NCBI RefSeq assembly: GCF_040712075.1
Contig: NZ_JBFCVL010000003.1
Location: forward strand, 248,001-312,000
Length of the DNA stretch: 64,000 bases
Origin: Fodinicurvata sp. EGI_FJ10296
GTDB taxonomy: Bacteria; Pseudomonadota; Alphaproteobacteria; DSM-16000; Inquilinaceae
Direction of reading: 5' to 3'
How positions within the stretch are numbered: the first letter of the stretch is position 1; every line of letters begins with the position of its first letter. Shown piece by piece: positions 50,877 to 58,487 of the stretch. The translations under genes were made by a program, and so were the position numbers. Under the pieces are notes generated by a model. The model had not been told where the DNA came from, did not search any database, and was given only the letters and a program-made list of their open reading frames with translations.

Positions 50877-52487
50877 ATGACTTATGACGCACTCTCCTAT
50901 TCCCATCCGTCGCGGCGATTCATGCGGTATGGCCACAAGGGCATGGTGGCGACGTCGCAGCCGCTGGCGGCGCAGGCCGGACTCGACATGCTGCGCCAGG
51001 GCGGCAACGCTGTCGACGCCGCCATCGCCACGGCGGCGTGCCTGACGGTGGTCGAACCGACCTCCAACGGCATCGGCGGCGACGCGTTCGCCCTGGTATG
51101 GCTGGACGGCAAGTTGCACGGCCTGAACGCCAGCGGCCAATGCCCACAGGGTCTCTCGATCGACCGGCTTCGCGCGGACGGACACGAGACGATGCCCCAG
51201 CAGGGCTGGATGACGGTCACCGTTCCCGGCACACCCAGCGCCTGGGCGGCATTGTCCGAACGTTTCGGCGTGCTGCCGTTCGAGCGGCTGTTCGAGCCGG
51301 CGATCGCCCATGCACGCGATGGTTTCGCCATCGCGCCGATGCTGGGCAAACTTTGGCAGAAGGCCGCGGAGTCGTTCGCCCGGACGCTCTCCGGGCCGGA
51401 ATTCGCACCCTGGTTCGAAACCTTCACACGCAACGGCGCTGCGCCGGAAATTGGTTCGGTCTGGCGGTCGCCCGATCAGGCTGCGACGCTGGCCCGGATC
51501 GCCGCGTCGGGTGCACGCGATTTCTATGAAGGCCAGTTGGCGGAAAAGATCGACGCGTTCGCCCGGCAATTCGACGCGCCGCTGCGGGCCGCCGACCTCG
51601 CCGCCCATCGTCCTGAATGGGTGACGCCGATTTCCACGACGTACCGCGATCACGAGGTCTGGCAGATACCGCCCAACGGCCAGGGGATCATTGCGCTGAT
51701 GGCGCTCAATATCCTCAAGGCCGCAAATTTTGCGCCCGGCGACGAATGCGAACGGCAACACGCGCTGATCGAAGCGCTGAAAGCGGCATTCGTCGACGGC
51801 CAGATGCATATCGCCGATCCCGCGCATGGGCCCGTGCCGACCGACTGGATGTTGTCCGATGCCTATGCGCGGGCCCGCCTTTCGGATATCGGGCCGACGG
51901 CCGCCGACCCGCAGCCGGTCGGCATGCGGCCCGGCGGGACGGTCTATCTGGCCGCCGCGGACGGACAGGGCAACATGGTTTCGCTGATTCAGAGCAACTA
52001 CAAGGGGTTCGGGTCCGGCGTCGTGGTACCGGGAACAGGCATCGCGCTGCACAACCGTGGGCGCGAATTCTCGCTGGATGCCGGTCATCCCAATGCCCTG
52101 GCGCCGGGCAAGCGGCCCTACCATACGATCATCCCGGGGTTCCTGACGCGCGGCGGCCGGGCCGTCGGCCCGTTCGGCGTCATGGGCGGCTACATGCAGC
52201 CTCAGGGGCACCTTCAGGTGCTTTCCAACATGCTCGATCTGGGCATGAATCCGCAGGCCGCGCTCGACGCGCCACGCTGGCTGTGGCAGGGCGGTCGGCG
52301 CATTGCCGTCGAGCCGCATTTCCCATCGGATATCGCCCAGCGTCTCGCGCGCCGGGGCCATGCGGTGCAGCCGCAGCTCGATGAGACCGGATTCGGGCGG
52401 GGGCAGATCATACAGCGCGACGACGCGACCGGGGTGCTGGCCGGCGGGACCGACCCGCGCACCGACGGCGAAGCAGCCATCCTGTAG
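50877..52487 (+). CDS. gamma-glutamyltransferase family protein (Ntn hydrolase)
   Basis: A 536-aa GGT-type autoprocessing hydrolase. The N-terminal half has MVATSQPLAAQAGLDMLRQG, GGNAVDAAIATAACLTVVEP and SNGIGGDAFALVW. The nucleophile is Thr355 in GGTVYLAAADGQGNMVS, where self-cleavage would give two subunits. Downstream are GTGIALHNRGREFSL and MGGYMQPQGH. No signal peptide is seen, so it is probably cytoplasmic, unlike periplasmic GGT. GATGGAG precedes ATG 50877. It follows tctA, so it may hydrolyse an imported gamma-glutamyl or related amide. Confidence 0.85.
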   Translation: MTYDALSYSHPSRRFMRYGHKGMVATSQPLAAQAGLDMLRQGGNAVDAAIATAACLTVVEPTSNGIGGDAFALVWLDGKLHGLNASGQCPQGLSIDRLRADGHETMPQQGWMTVTVPGTPSAWAALSERFGVLPFERLFEPAIAHARDGFAIAPMLGKLWQKAAESFARTLSGPEFAPWFETFTRNGAAPEIGSVWRSPDQAATLARIAASGARDFYEGQLAEKIDAFARQFDAPLRAADLAAHRPEWVTPISTTYRDHEVWQIPPNGQGIIALMALNILKAANFAPGDECERQHALIEALKAAFVDGQMHIADPAHGPVPTDWMLSDAYARARLSDIGPTAADPQPVGMRPGGTVYLAAADGQGNMVSLIQSNYKGFGSGVVVPGTGIALHNRGREFSLDAGHPNALAPGKRPYHTIIPGFLTRGGRAVGPFGVMGGYMQPQGHLQVLSNMLDLGMNPQAALDAPRWLWQGGRRIAVEPHFPSDIAQRLARRGHAVQPQLDETGFGRGQIIQRDDATGVLAGGTDPRTDGEAAIL

Positions 52488-52503
52488 ACGGCAGTCCCTC
52501 GCG

Positions 52504-53322
52504 TCAGCGTTCCCACAGATCGACGAAGTGATGAATGGGGCCGTGGCCGCTTCCGACCGACAGCCGGTCCGCCCCGGCAATCGCCCGGTCGATATAGCAT
52601 TTTGCTGTCTCGACAGCCGCGTGGACATCATCGCCCTGCGCCAGTCTGGCGGCGATCGCCGAGGACAGCGTGCAGCCGGTACCGTGGGTATTGGATGTCA
52701 GATGGCGCATCCCCTCGAACCAGACCGGCGCGTGCCCGTCACCGTCGCCGGCCATGATGAGAACGTCCGGCGACGCGGCTTCGTCGAGATGGCCACCTTT
52801 GGCGAGTATGGCTCTGCTGCCATGATGCAGACACGCCGCCGCTTGCGCCGATAGTGCAGCGCGGTCCGGGGCCGGCATGTTGTCGGTTAGGACGGCAAGT
52901 TCCGGAACATTCGGGGTCACGATGAACGCCAGCGGCATCAGGCGGTGGCGAACGGCCTCGATCGCATCCTCTGCCAGCAGCCGCGCGCCGCCCTTGGCCA
53001 CCATCACCGGGTCCAGAACAATCGGTGCGTCGCAGACACGCCGCAAGATATCGGCAACGGCGTCGGCGATCTCCGCCGAAGCGATCATTCCGATCTTGAC
53101 GGCATCAACGCGGACGTCGTCGAACACGGCGGCGATCTGATCGGCGACGAAGCCCGGCCGGACCGTCTCTACCCCGGTCACGCCGCGAGTGTTCTGGGCC
53201 GTCAATGCGGTCAGTGCGGCCATGCCGTAGGCGCCGTGCGCCGAGAAAGCCTTCAGGTCTGCCTGTATGCCGGCCCCGCCCGATGGGTCGGAACCGGCAA
53301 TACTCAACACGTTCGGAATCAT
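52504..53322 (-). CDS. thiD: hydroxymethylpyrimidine/phosphomethylpyrimidine kinase
   Basis: A 272-aa single-domain ThiD, which phosphorylates HMP and HMP-P in thiamine synthesis. Motifs: VLSIAGSDPSGGAGIQADLK at the N-terminus, VLDPVMVAKGGARLL, FIVTPNVPELAVL and NTHGTGCTLSSAIAA with the catalytic Cys/Gly loop. ATG 53322 fits the family start; the longer frame adds 23 unrelated residues. It is convergent with the GGT gene (16 bp apart). No TPP riboswitch was recognised upstream. Confidence 0.92.
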   Translation of the reverse strand: MIPNVLSIAGSDPSGGAGIQADLKAFSAHGAYGMAALTALTAQNTRGVTGVETVRPGFVADQIAAVFDDVRVDAVKIGMIASAEIADAVADILRRVCDAPIVLDPVMVAKGGARLLAEDAIEAVRHRLMPLAFIVTPNVPELAVLTDNMPAPDRAALSAQAAACLHHGSRAILAKGGHLDEAASPDVLIMAGDGDGHAPVWFEGMRHLTSNTHGTGCTLSSAIAARLAQGDDVHAAVETAKCYIDRAIAGADRLSVGSGHGPIHHFVDLWER

Positions 53323-53363
53323 CGTCACCTTTTTCTCCGGCAGGCGTCCGATCGACAGAGTCT

Positions 53364-53388
53364 GCGGCGCCCGGACCCCGGGCGCCGC
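53364..53388. terminator. strong GC hairpin between csbD-like gene and thiD
   Basis: A perfect 11-bp stem (GCGGCGCCCGG and its complement) with a 3-nt loop lies 31 bp after the CsbD-like stop on the minus strand and 41 bp before thiD. No T-run follows, so it may be a factor-assisted terminator or a processing signal. Confidence 0.45.
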
Positions 53389-53419
53389 CAACGTTCCGAA
53401 CGTTTTCAGTCGCCGCCGG

Positions 53420-53617
53420 TTATTGCTTGTTCAGCCAATCATCGATTTCACGTTCGGCCTCTTCCTTGGCATAGCCGTAACGCGCCTGGAGTTTACCGGC
53501 GAGTTCGCGGCGGTTGCCCTTGACTTCCTGCAGGTCGTTCTCGGTCAGCTTGCCCCACCTTTGCTGAGCCTTGCCGGTGTATTCGGTCCATTTGCCTTCG
53601 ATCTGATCCCAGTTCAT
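53420..53617 (-). CDS. CsbD family stress protein
   Basis: A 65-aa hydrophilic protein with the CsbD pattern MNWDQIEGKWTEYTGKAQQR, WGKLTENDLQEVKGNRREL, AGKLQARYGYAKEEAEREID. CsbD-like proteins are small, abundant and induced by stress in many bacteria; their biochemical role is unknown. GGGAGAG precedes ATG 53617. It is a single-gene unit with a hairpin behind it. Confidence 0.9.
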   Translation of the reverse strand: MNWDQIEGKWTEYTGKAQQRWGKLTENDLQEVKGNRRELAGKLQARYGYAKEEAEREIDDWLNKQ

Positions 53618-53734
53618 CGAGATCTCTCCCTCGTTGGTGGCAGTGCCGATGGGCACCGGGGTAACGGTGCCCAAGAGGCACCTTGGTCTACCAACACAGG
53701 AAGGTGGTCAGTTGTTCCAAACGTTCAGACAAGC

Positions 53735-54277
53735 TCAGACCGGACCTGCGCCACAGCGGGGGAACGGGCGTCCACCATCGGCAAAGGCCAGCACGACCAC
53801 GATCTCGTCGTGGCGCGGCGCATCGGCGATGGCCACCGTCATGGTATCGAAATGATCGAACGACCAGACATTGTCCTTGTGGCCGAGCGGGACATCCAGC
53901 GACGCTCCCAGCGCCGCCATCTTGACGTTTGACGGGATCACCGCGCCGCCGCCGCCGATCGCGCCGCGCATCGGCTTGCCCAGCATCGGATGGATACAGG
54001 CACCGCCGTGCTCCATCTCTCCGGACATTCCCACCAGCGCGCCCTTGCCATAGGCGACGGCCGGCCCGACAAGGAGACCGGCAACTTCGGCGGCGATCCG
54101 CCCACCAAGGTCCCCGCCGATGGCGAACAGATCGCCAAGGTCTTCGGCATACCGACCGGCATACGGATTGGCGATGACGGCTGCTCCAAGCGCTCGGGTT
54201 ATCGGCGTCGGCAGTTCGCGGCCCATCTCGGAGTTGATGGTCTCACGCAGCGTGACGAGCTTTCGTATCGGTACCAT
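53735..54277 (-). CDS. amino acid synthesis family protein (PF06684 type)
   Basis: A 180-aa protein resembling the AA_synth family: VIANPYAGRYAEDLGDLF, GKGALVGMSGEMEHGGACIH, PMLGKPMRGAIGGGGAVIPS and HFDTMTVAIADAPRHDEIVV. Family members occur in amino-acid and heterocycle-degradation clusters; their reaction is poorly known. It lies 12 bp downstream of the alpha/beta-hydrolase gene, so the two are probably one operon. Confidence 0.8.
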   Translation of the reverse strand: MVPIRKLVTLRETINSEMGRELPTPITRALGAAVIANPYAGRYAEDLGDLFAIGGDLGGRIAAEVAGLLVGPAVAYGKGALVGMSGEMEHGGACIHPMLGKPMRGAIGGGGAVIPSNVKMAALGASLDVPLGHKDNVWSFDHFDTMTVAIADAPRHDEIVVVLAFADGGRPFPRCGAGPV

Positions 54278-54289
54278 GGGCAGGGTCCT

Positions 54290-55240
54290 TTATCGGCGCG
54301 CGGAACCGGCGACTTCCGGTTCCATCCGGTTCACGGTCATTTGATCAAGGGCGGCTGCGCCCAGCAGTCCGTATGGATTGGCCAGCGTTTCCAGAATTTC
54401 GAAATGGTTGCAGTGTTCGGCAATCAGAAGCCGGACCGGATGGCCGCGGGCGGTCATCGCGTCGGCGAAATCGGCCGATTGTCGCTTGAATTCCGGTGTT
54501 TCCAGCGTTCCATACGCGACGACCAACGGCGGCGCCACGGTTTCCAGATGGCGCATGGGGCTGAGTGCTGCCTCGCTCTCGTCGCTGAAGGTCACATAGG
54601 TGCTTCGGGCCGACAGCCTTACCGGCCGCATTTCGTACATGCCGCTGCACAACAGGGCGCTCTTGATCGCATCTGCCGGAACGTCGAAGGCCACCGGCCA
54701 GTCCGTCGTCAGCGCCACCGCCGCCATATGAGCGCCGGAGGAATGGCCCGACAAGTGGATACGGTTCCGGTCGCCGCCAAAGGAGTCGGCATTGTGCCAG
54801 ACCCAGGCGATCGCGCGCCGGATCTGGTCGGCGATCGGCATCAGATCGCCGTCGTGATCCTGAACCCAGTCGAAATCAGGCACCACGAAATGCGCTCCGG
54901 CCCGAACGAATGTCTCGGCCGGAAAGCCGTATCGCTCGGCCAGTCCGGATCGCCATGCGCCGCCGTGGATAAAAATCTGGACCGGCGCCGGTGTCGATGA
55001 TGCAGCCGGATAGACGTCCATGCGTTCGCGCTCGCCGCTGCCATAAGCAAACCGCAACGGCGCTCCCAGACGCTGCCGCACCCGCTCACTGCTGGCGGCA
55101 AAACGATCGAGGATCTGCCGGCGGTTCGGCGCATAGACCGTCTGGTCATAGGCCGCATCGAGCGTCGCCTGGTCCATTCCGCCCCAGACTGCGCCGACTT
55201 TCGACGTGGTCTGGCTGGAAGTTGCGTCGTCGGAGGGCAT
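54290..55240 (-). CDS. alpha/beta hydrolase (carboxylesterase/kynurenine formamidase-like)
   Basis: A 316-aa hydrolase. The oxyanion motif FIHGGAWRSG, nucleophile elbow LSGHSSGAHMAA and the late catalytic His (HCNHFEIL) are readable; an acid is likely in the TLETPEF region. The HGGAW element is found in esterase/arylformamidase-type enzymes. No signal peptide, so it is cytoplasmic. It is the first gene of a two-gene unit with the amino-acid-synthesis family protein, suggesting a small amide/ester degradation step. Confidence 0.82.
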   Translation of the reverse strand: MPSDDATSSQTTSKVGAVWGGMDQATLDAAYDQTVYAPNRRQILDRFAASSERVRQRLGAPLRFAYGSGERERMDVYPAASSTPAPVQIFIHGGAWRSGLAERYGFPAETFVRAGAHFVVPDFDWVQDHDGDLMPIADQIRRAIAWVWHNADSFGGDRNRIHLSGHSSGAHMAAVALTTDWPVAFDVPADAIKSALLCSGMYEMRPVRLSARSTYVTFSDESEAALSPMRHLETVAPPLVVAYGTLETPEFKRQSADFADAMTARGHPVRLLIAEHCNHFEILETLANPYGLLGAAALDQMTVNRMEPEVAGSARR

Positions 55241-55642
55241 GACGGGTTAACCTGGTAATGGGCCCGGGAATCGGCCCAGGAGGAATTCAGGAACGGTCTG
55301 TTGCCAGAAATCTAGAATGCGAAGGTATGCAGCGCAACAGCGTTCTGGCGCCATCAGTCCGCACCATCCTCTGGTCGCCCCTGACATTGATTGCGGGAAT
55401 AATGATTTCCTCACCCTGATCGTCCCGGGCGCATTGCGGCATGAAATGCTGCGATGCAGAACCGGGACCTCGCGCAGCAACTCTCGATCGTGACACACGA
55501 ACCGGGCGCATCCGGCTCGGGGTCCCCGATCGGTGTCGGGGACGGTCAGGAGGGGACGATAAGGCGGGGGCGATAAGGCGGGGGCGATCAGGATGGGGCG
55601 GCGGGGCCGTCACCCGTATATCATCCCCCGCATTCGCGGCCG
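55241..55642. other. gene-free region with hairpin and short tandem repeat
   Basis: About 400 bp without a supported gene. It holds an 8-bp inverted repeat GTCCCCGA/TCGGGGAC (55522-55529 and 55536-55543) and a 14-bp tandem repeat (see 55558). Promoter elements for the hydrolase gene on the minus strand must lie near 55250-55300 but no clear hexamers were found. Confidence 0.5.
55558..55599 (+). repeat. 14-bp tandem repeat, two perfect and one degenerate copy
   Basis: GATAAGGCGGGGGC occurs at 55558-55571 and 55572-55585, followed by GATCAGGATGGGGC. It lies just behind the 3' end of the transaldolase gene and has no evident function. Confidence 0.75.
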
Positions 55643-56593
55643 CTAAAGCTTCTCCGCCAGCAGCTTCTTCAGCGCGACCAGATCCTTGTTGAACATCCGG
55701 ATGCCTTCGGCCAGCTTTTCCGTCGCCATGGCGTCTTCGTTCATGCCCCAGCGGAAGGCAGCTTCGGACGCGTCCAGCTTGTCTTCGCCGAAGCGTCCGG
55801 CGAGGTTCGGCGAAAGCTTGCGCTCGACCGCGCCGTCCTGGCCGGCCAGCTCGTCCAGCAGTGCCGGGCTGATGGTCAGGCGGTCGCAGCCGGCCAGTGC
55901 CTCGATCTCGCCCAGCGTTCGGAACGACGCGCCCATGACTATGGTGTCGTATCCGTGCCGCTTGTAATAGGAATAGACCCGCCGGACGAAAACGACGCCG
56001 GGATCGTTCTCGTCATCGAAATCCGTATGACCGGCCTTGACGAACCAGTCGCGGATGCGGCCGACGAACGGCGAGATCAGCGTGACCCCGGCTTCGGCAC
56101 AGGCAACGGCCTGATGCATGCCGAACAGCAGGGTCAGATTGCACTTTATGCCGTCCTTCTGCAGACGTTCGGCGGCACGAATGCCCTCCCAGGTGGACGC
56201 GATCTTGATCAGCACGCGGTCGGTATCCGCGCCCATATCGGCGTACAGATCGATCAGCCGCTTCGCCTTGTCGATCGTGGCGGCCGTGTCGAACGACAGG
56301 TCGGCGTCGACCTCCGTCGATACATAGCCCGGCACGATTTTCAGCAGTTCGCTGCCGAAGGATACCGCCAGCATGTCGGCGACGGCATGTACGTCCGCGC
56401 CCGACTTCTGTTTGGCGCGATCGATGGCACCGGCGACCACCGACTGATACGCCTCCGATCCGGCGGCTTTGAACAATAATGTCGGGTTCGTTGTGCAGTC
56501 CTGGGGCTTGAGACGGCGGATCGTCTCGATCTCCCCGGTATCGGCAACGATGACCGTGCTTTCCTTAAGGCTCTCAAGTCTGTTCGGCATCAT
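55643..56593 (-). CDS. tal: transaldolase
   Basis: A 316-aa class I transaldolase of the TalB type, acting in the non-oxidative pentose phosphate pathway. The Schiff-base lysine is Lys130 (RVLIKIAST). Other landmarks: QDCTTNPTLLFKAA, GYVSTEVDADLSFD, NLTLLFGMHQAVACAEAG, ISPFVGRIRDW and SFRTLGEIEALAGCDRLTIS. Two adjacent ATG codons (56593, 56590) follow GGAGAGG. Single gene. Confidence 0.95.
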   Translation of the reverse strand: MMPNRLESLKESTVIVADTGEIETIRRLKPQDCTTNPTLLFKAAGSEAYQSVVAGAIDRAKQKSGADVHAVADMLAVSFGSELLKIVPGYVSTEVDADLSFDTAATIDKAKRLIDLYADMGADTDRVLIKIASTWEGIRAAERLQKDGIKCNLTLLFGMHQAVACAEAGVTLISPFVGRIRDWFVKAGHTDFDDENDPGVVFVRRVYSYYKRHGYDTIVMGASFRTLGEIEALAGCDRLTISPALLDELAGQDGAVERKLSPNLAGRFGEDKLDASEAAFRWGMNEDAMATEKLAEGIRMFNKDLVALKKLLAEKL

Positions 56594-56674
56594 GCCTCTC
56601 CGATTCCCTGCAATGACGATGATCTGGCTATAGCACGGGCCGCGCCTCGTTGACGATCCGCACGGCGTCGAAAC

Positions 56675-57631
56675 CTATAAACTGGCGACCAGATACCCGA
56701 CATAGCCGATATAGGCAGCAACGAAAATGCCGCCCTCTGCCCGGCTGATCCGCGATCCGGTCACCGCGAACGCGACCATCCCAAGCGTCGCGGCCAGCAT
56801 CACCCAGACATCGACAGCGGCGATCGATGGCGGCACGGAGATCGGATGCACGATCGCCGTCACGCCCAGAATGCCCAGCACGTTATAGATGTTGCTGCCG
56901 ATGATATTGCCCAACGCGACATCCGACTGCCGGCGCAGCGCCGCAATGATCGACGTCACGAGTTCCGGCAGCGATGTCCCGATAGCCACCACCGTCAAAC
57001 CGACCACGGTTTCGGGCACGCCCGCTGCCTGTGACAGGTCGATGGCCCCGGAAACCAGGAACCGAGCGCCGACAATGGTCAGCACCAGCCCCCCGACCGT
57101 AAAGGCGGCGGCCACCCACACGGACCGCGGGCCCGGTTCGGCGAGGGTCGCTTCCGACTGGTGAACCACTGCAGACGGACTGCTGCCAACGCGTTCGGCG
57201 CGATAGGTGTAGATGACATAGGCGGCAAGCAGCCCCACCGACACGAGGCCGACAACGCGGCCGAGATCGCCGACGAGGATCATGCCGACACATAGTACGG
57301 CGACCAGCACCGAGACGGTGCCGTCGCGCAGGAACGCCGCGCGGGCGACCACCAGCGGCGAGATCACGGCCGCCACGCCGAGTATCAGCAGGATATTGGC
57401 GATGTTGCTGCCGACAACGTTGCCGACAGCTATGCCCGGCGAACCGGCGAATGCGGCCTGAATGCTGGTCACCAGTTCCGGCGTGGAAGTACCGAAACCG
57501 ACCAGCGTCAACCCGATCAGCAGCGGCGAGATGCCGAACCGGCGGGCCAGCGCCACCGCACCCCGGACCAGTGCGTCGCCGCCCGCGACGAGCAGGATCA
57601 AACCGAGCAGGAGTTCCAGATAGACAGACAT
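56675..57631 (-). CDS. calcium/sodium antiporter, CaCA superfamily
   Basis: A 318-aa membrane protein with two homologous halves of five helices, each with the ion-binding alpha repeat: GFGTSTPELVTSIQAA in the first half and AIGTSLPELVTSIIAAL in the second, plus GNVVGSNIANILLILG and GNIIGSNIYNVLGILG. This fits YrbG-like Na/Ca exchangers that expel calcium. A separate gene, 81 bp upstream of the transaldolase gene on the same strand. Confidence 0.92.
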   Translation of the reverse strand: MSVYLELLLGLILLVAGGDALVRGAVALARRFGISPLLIGLTLVGFGTSTPELVTSIQAAFAGSPGIAVGNVVGSNIANILLILGVAAVISPLVVARAAFLRDGTVSVLVAVLCVGMILVGDLGRVVGLVSVGLLAAYVIYTYRAERVGSSPSAVVHQSEATLAEPGPRSVWVAAAFTVGGLVLTIVGARFLVSGAIDLSQAAGVPETVVGLTVVAIGTSLPELVTSIIAALRRQSDVALGNIIGSNIYNVLGILGVTAIVHPISVPPSIAAVDVWVMLAATLGMVAFAVTGSRISRAEGGIFVAAYIGYVGYLVASL

Positions 57632-57823
57632 GATTGTTGTTGCCCTTTGTCTGCGACGACGGCCGGAATGCCTGTGTCCGCGAGGGGTTCAGATGGGGAG
57701 CCGGCGCAAGCCGTTGCACCCCGCGATGCAGCATTTTTTTCAGCGAAAGACCTATTGCACTCCACGGGCGAACCGATTAGGTTTCCGGCGTCGCGGCGGC
57801 CGCCATAGGGCGCCGCGCAGTGC

Positions 57824-57897
57824 TGGGGCGTGGCCAAGCGGTAAGGCAACGGTTTTTGGTATCGTCATCCCAGGTTCGAATCCTGGCGCCCCAGCCA
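57824..57897 (+). tRNA. tRNA-Gln (anticodon TTG)
   Basis: A complete cloverleaf: acceptor TGGGGCG pairs with CGCCCCA, D-arm with GGTAAGGCA, anticodon loop TTTTGGT giving TTG, T-arm with GGTTCGAATCC, discriminator G and encoded CCA (57895-57897). It reads CAA codons. The gene is a common integration site in bacteria, but no integrase gene is near. Confidence 0.95.
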
Positions 57898-58060
57898 ATC
57901 TTTTCCTCGCGAACATTGACGCCGATTGGGCCGATTCTCCCTTCCGCTCCCCCCAATGAGACGGCTGCATGGGCTTGCCGCCTAGGTCGCGCCTCCATAC
58001 ATCTGTCCTTGTATCGCTGCGAAGATCGCATATCGAAAAGTGGACCGGAGGGAGCAGTAC

Positions 58061-58270
58061 ATGGCTCATGACGAGGACCCGCAACGCGTTCGACAGTCGA
58101 CGAAGCGCGGCAACACCCGCGGCATCCTGATCATATCGCTGATCATCGTGATCCTGCTGCTGGGCGGGGCGTACTTCTACTTCGCCGGCCAGGACACAGG
58201 CGATGTCGTGGACGGTGTGGTCGTGGATCCGGACTCCGAACCGGTCGAGGAAAACGGCACCGTCGACTAA
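58061..58270 (+). CDS. small single-pass membrane protein
   Basis: A 69-aa protein with a basic N-terminus, one membrane helix (about 22-43, ILIISLIIVILLLGGAYFYF) and an acidic tail (about 45-69, DTGDVVDGVVVDPDSEPVEE). GGAGGGAG precedes ATG 58061. The topology would be N-in, acidic tail outside. Similar anonymous small proteins are common in Rhodospirillales-type genomes; function unknown. Confidence 0.7.
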   Translation: MAHDEDPQRVRQSTKRGNTRGILIISLIIVILLLGGAYFYFAGQDTGDVVDGVVVDPDSEPVEENGTVD

Positions 58271-58487
58271 GGCCGTCCGGCGCTGCGGCAAGTCGTTGCA
58301 AACATTGCCGCAGCGGGCGAAACCCGGATAAAGCCGAAAAGTTGTGCAGTTGGGGCCAACACTGTCAGATCGCTTGGTTAAAAACATTATCACCCTGTCG
58401 TGAAAAGCTTTCCTTTTTTTGGGATTTGGCTAAATCTGGGCTGCATTTCTGGCTCTAGCCAAACAGCATTGACAGGCGACTCCACCC

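Noticed and set aside
53323-53419. TPP riboswitch upstream of thiD
   Set aside because: The gap is only 97 bp and holds a simple GC hairpin; the conserved THI-box pattern was not seen.
55558-55599. CRISPR-like array
   Set aside because: The copies are directly adjacent without spacers and only three; it is a simple tandem repeat.
57824-57897. Island integrated at tRNA-Gln
   Set aside because: No integrase, no repeated tRNA 3' end and no composition shift were found beside it.
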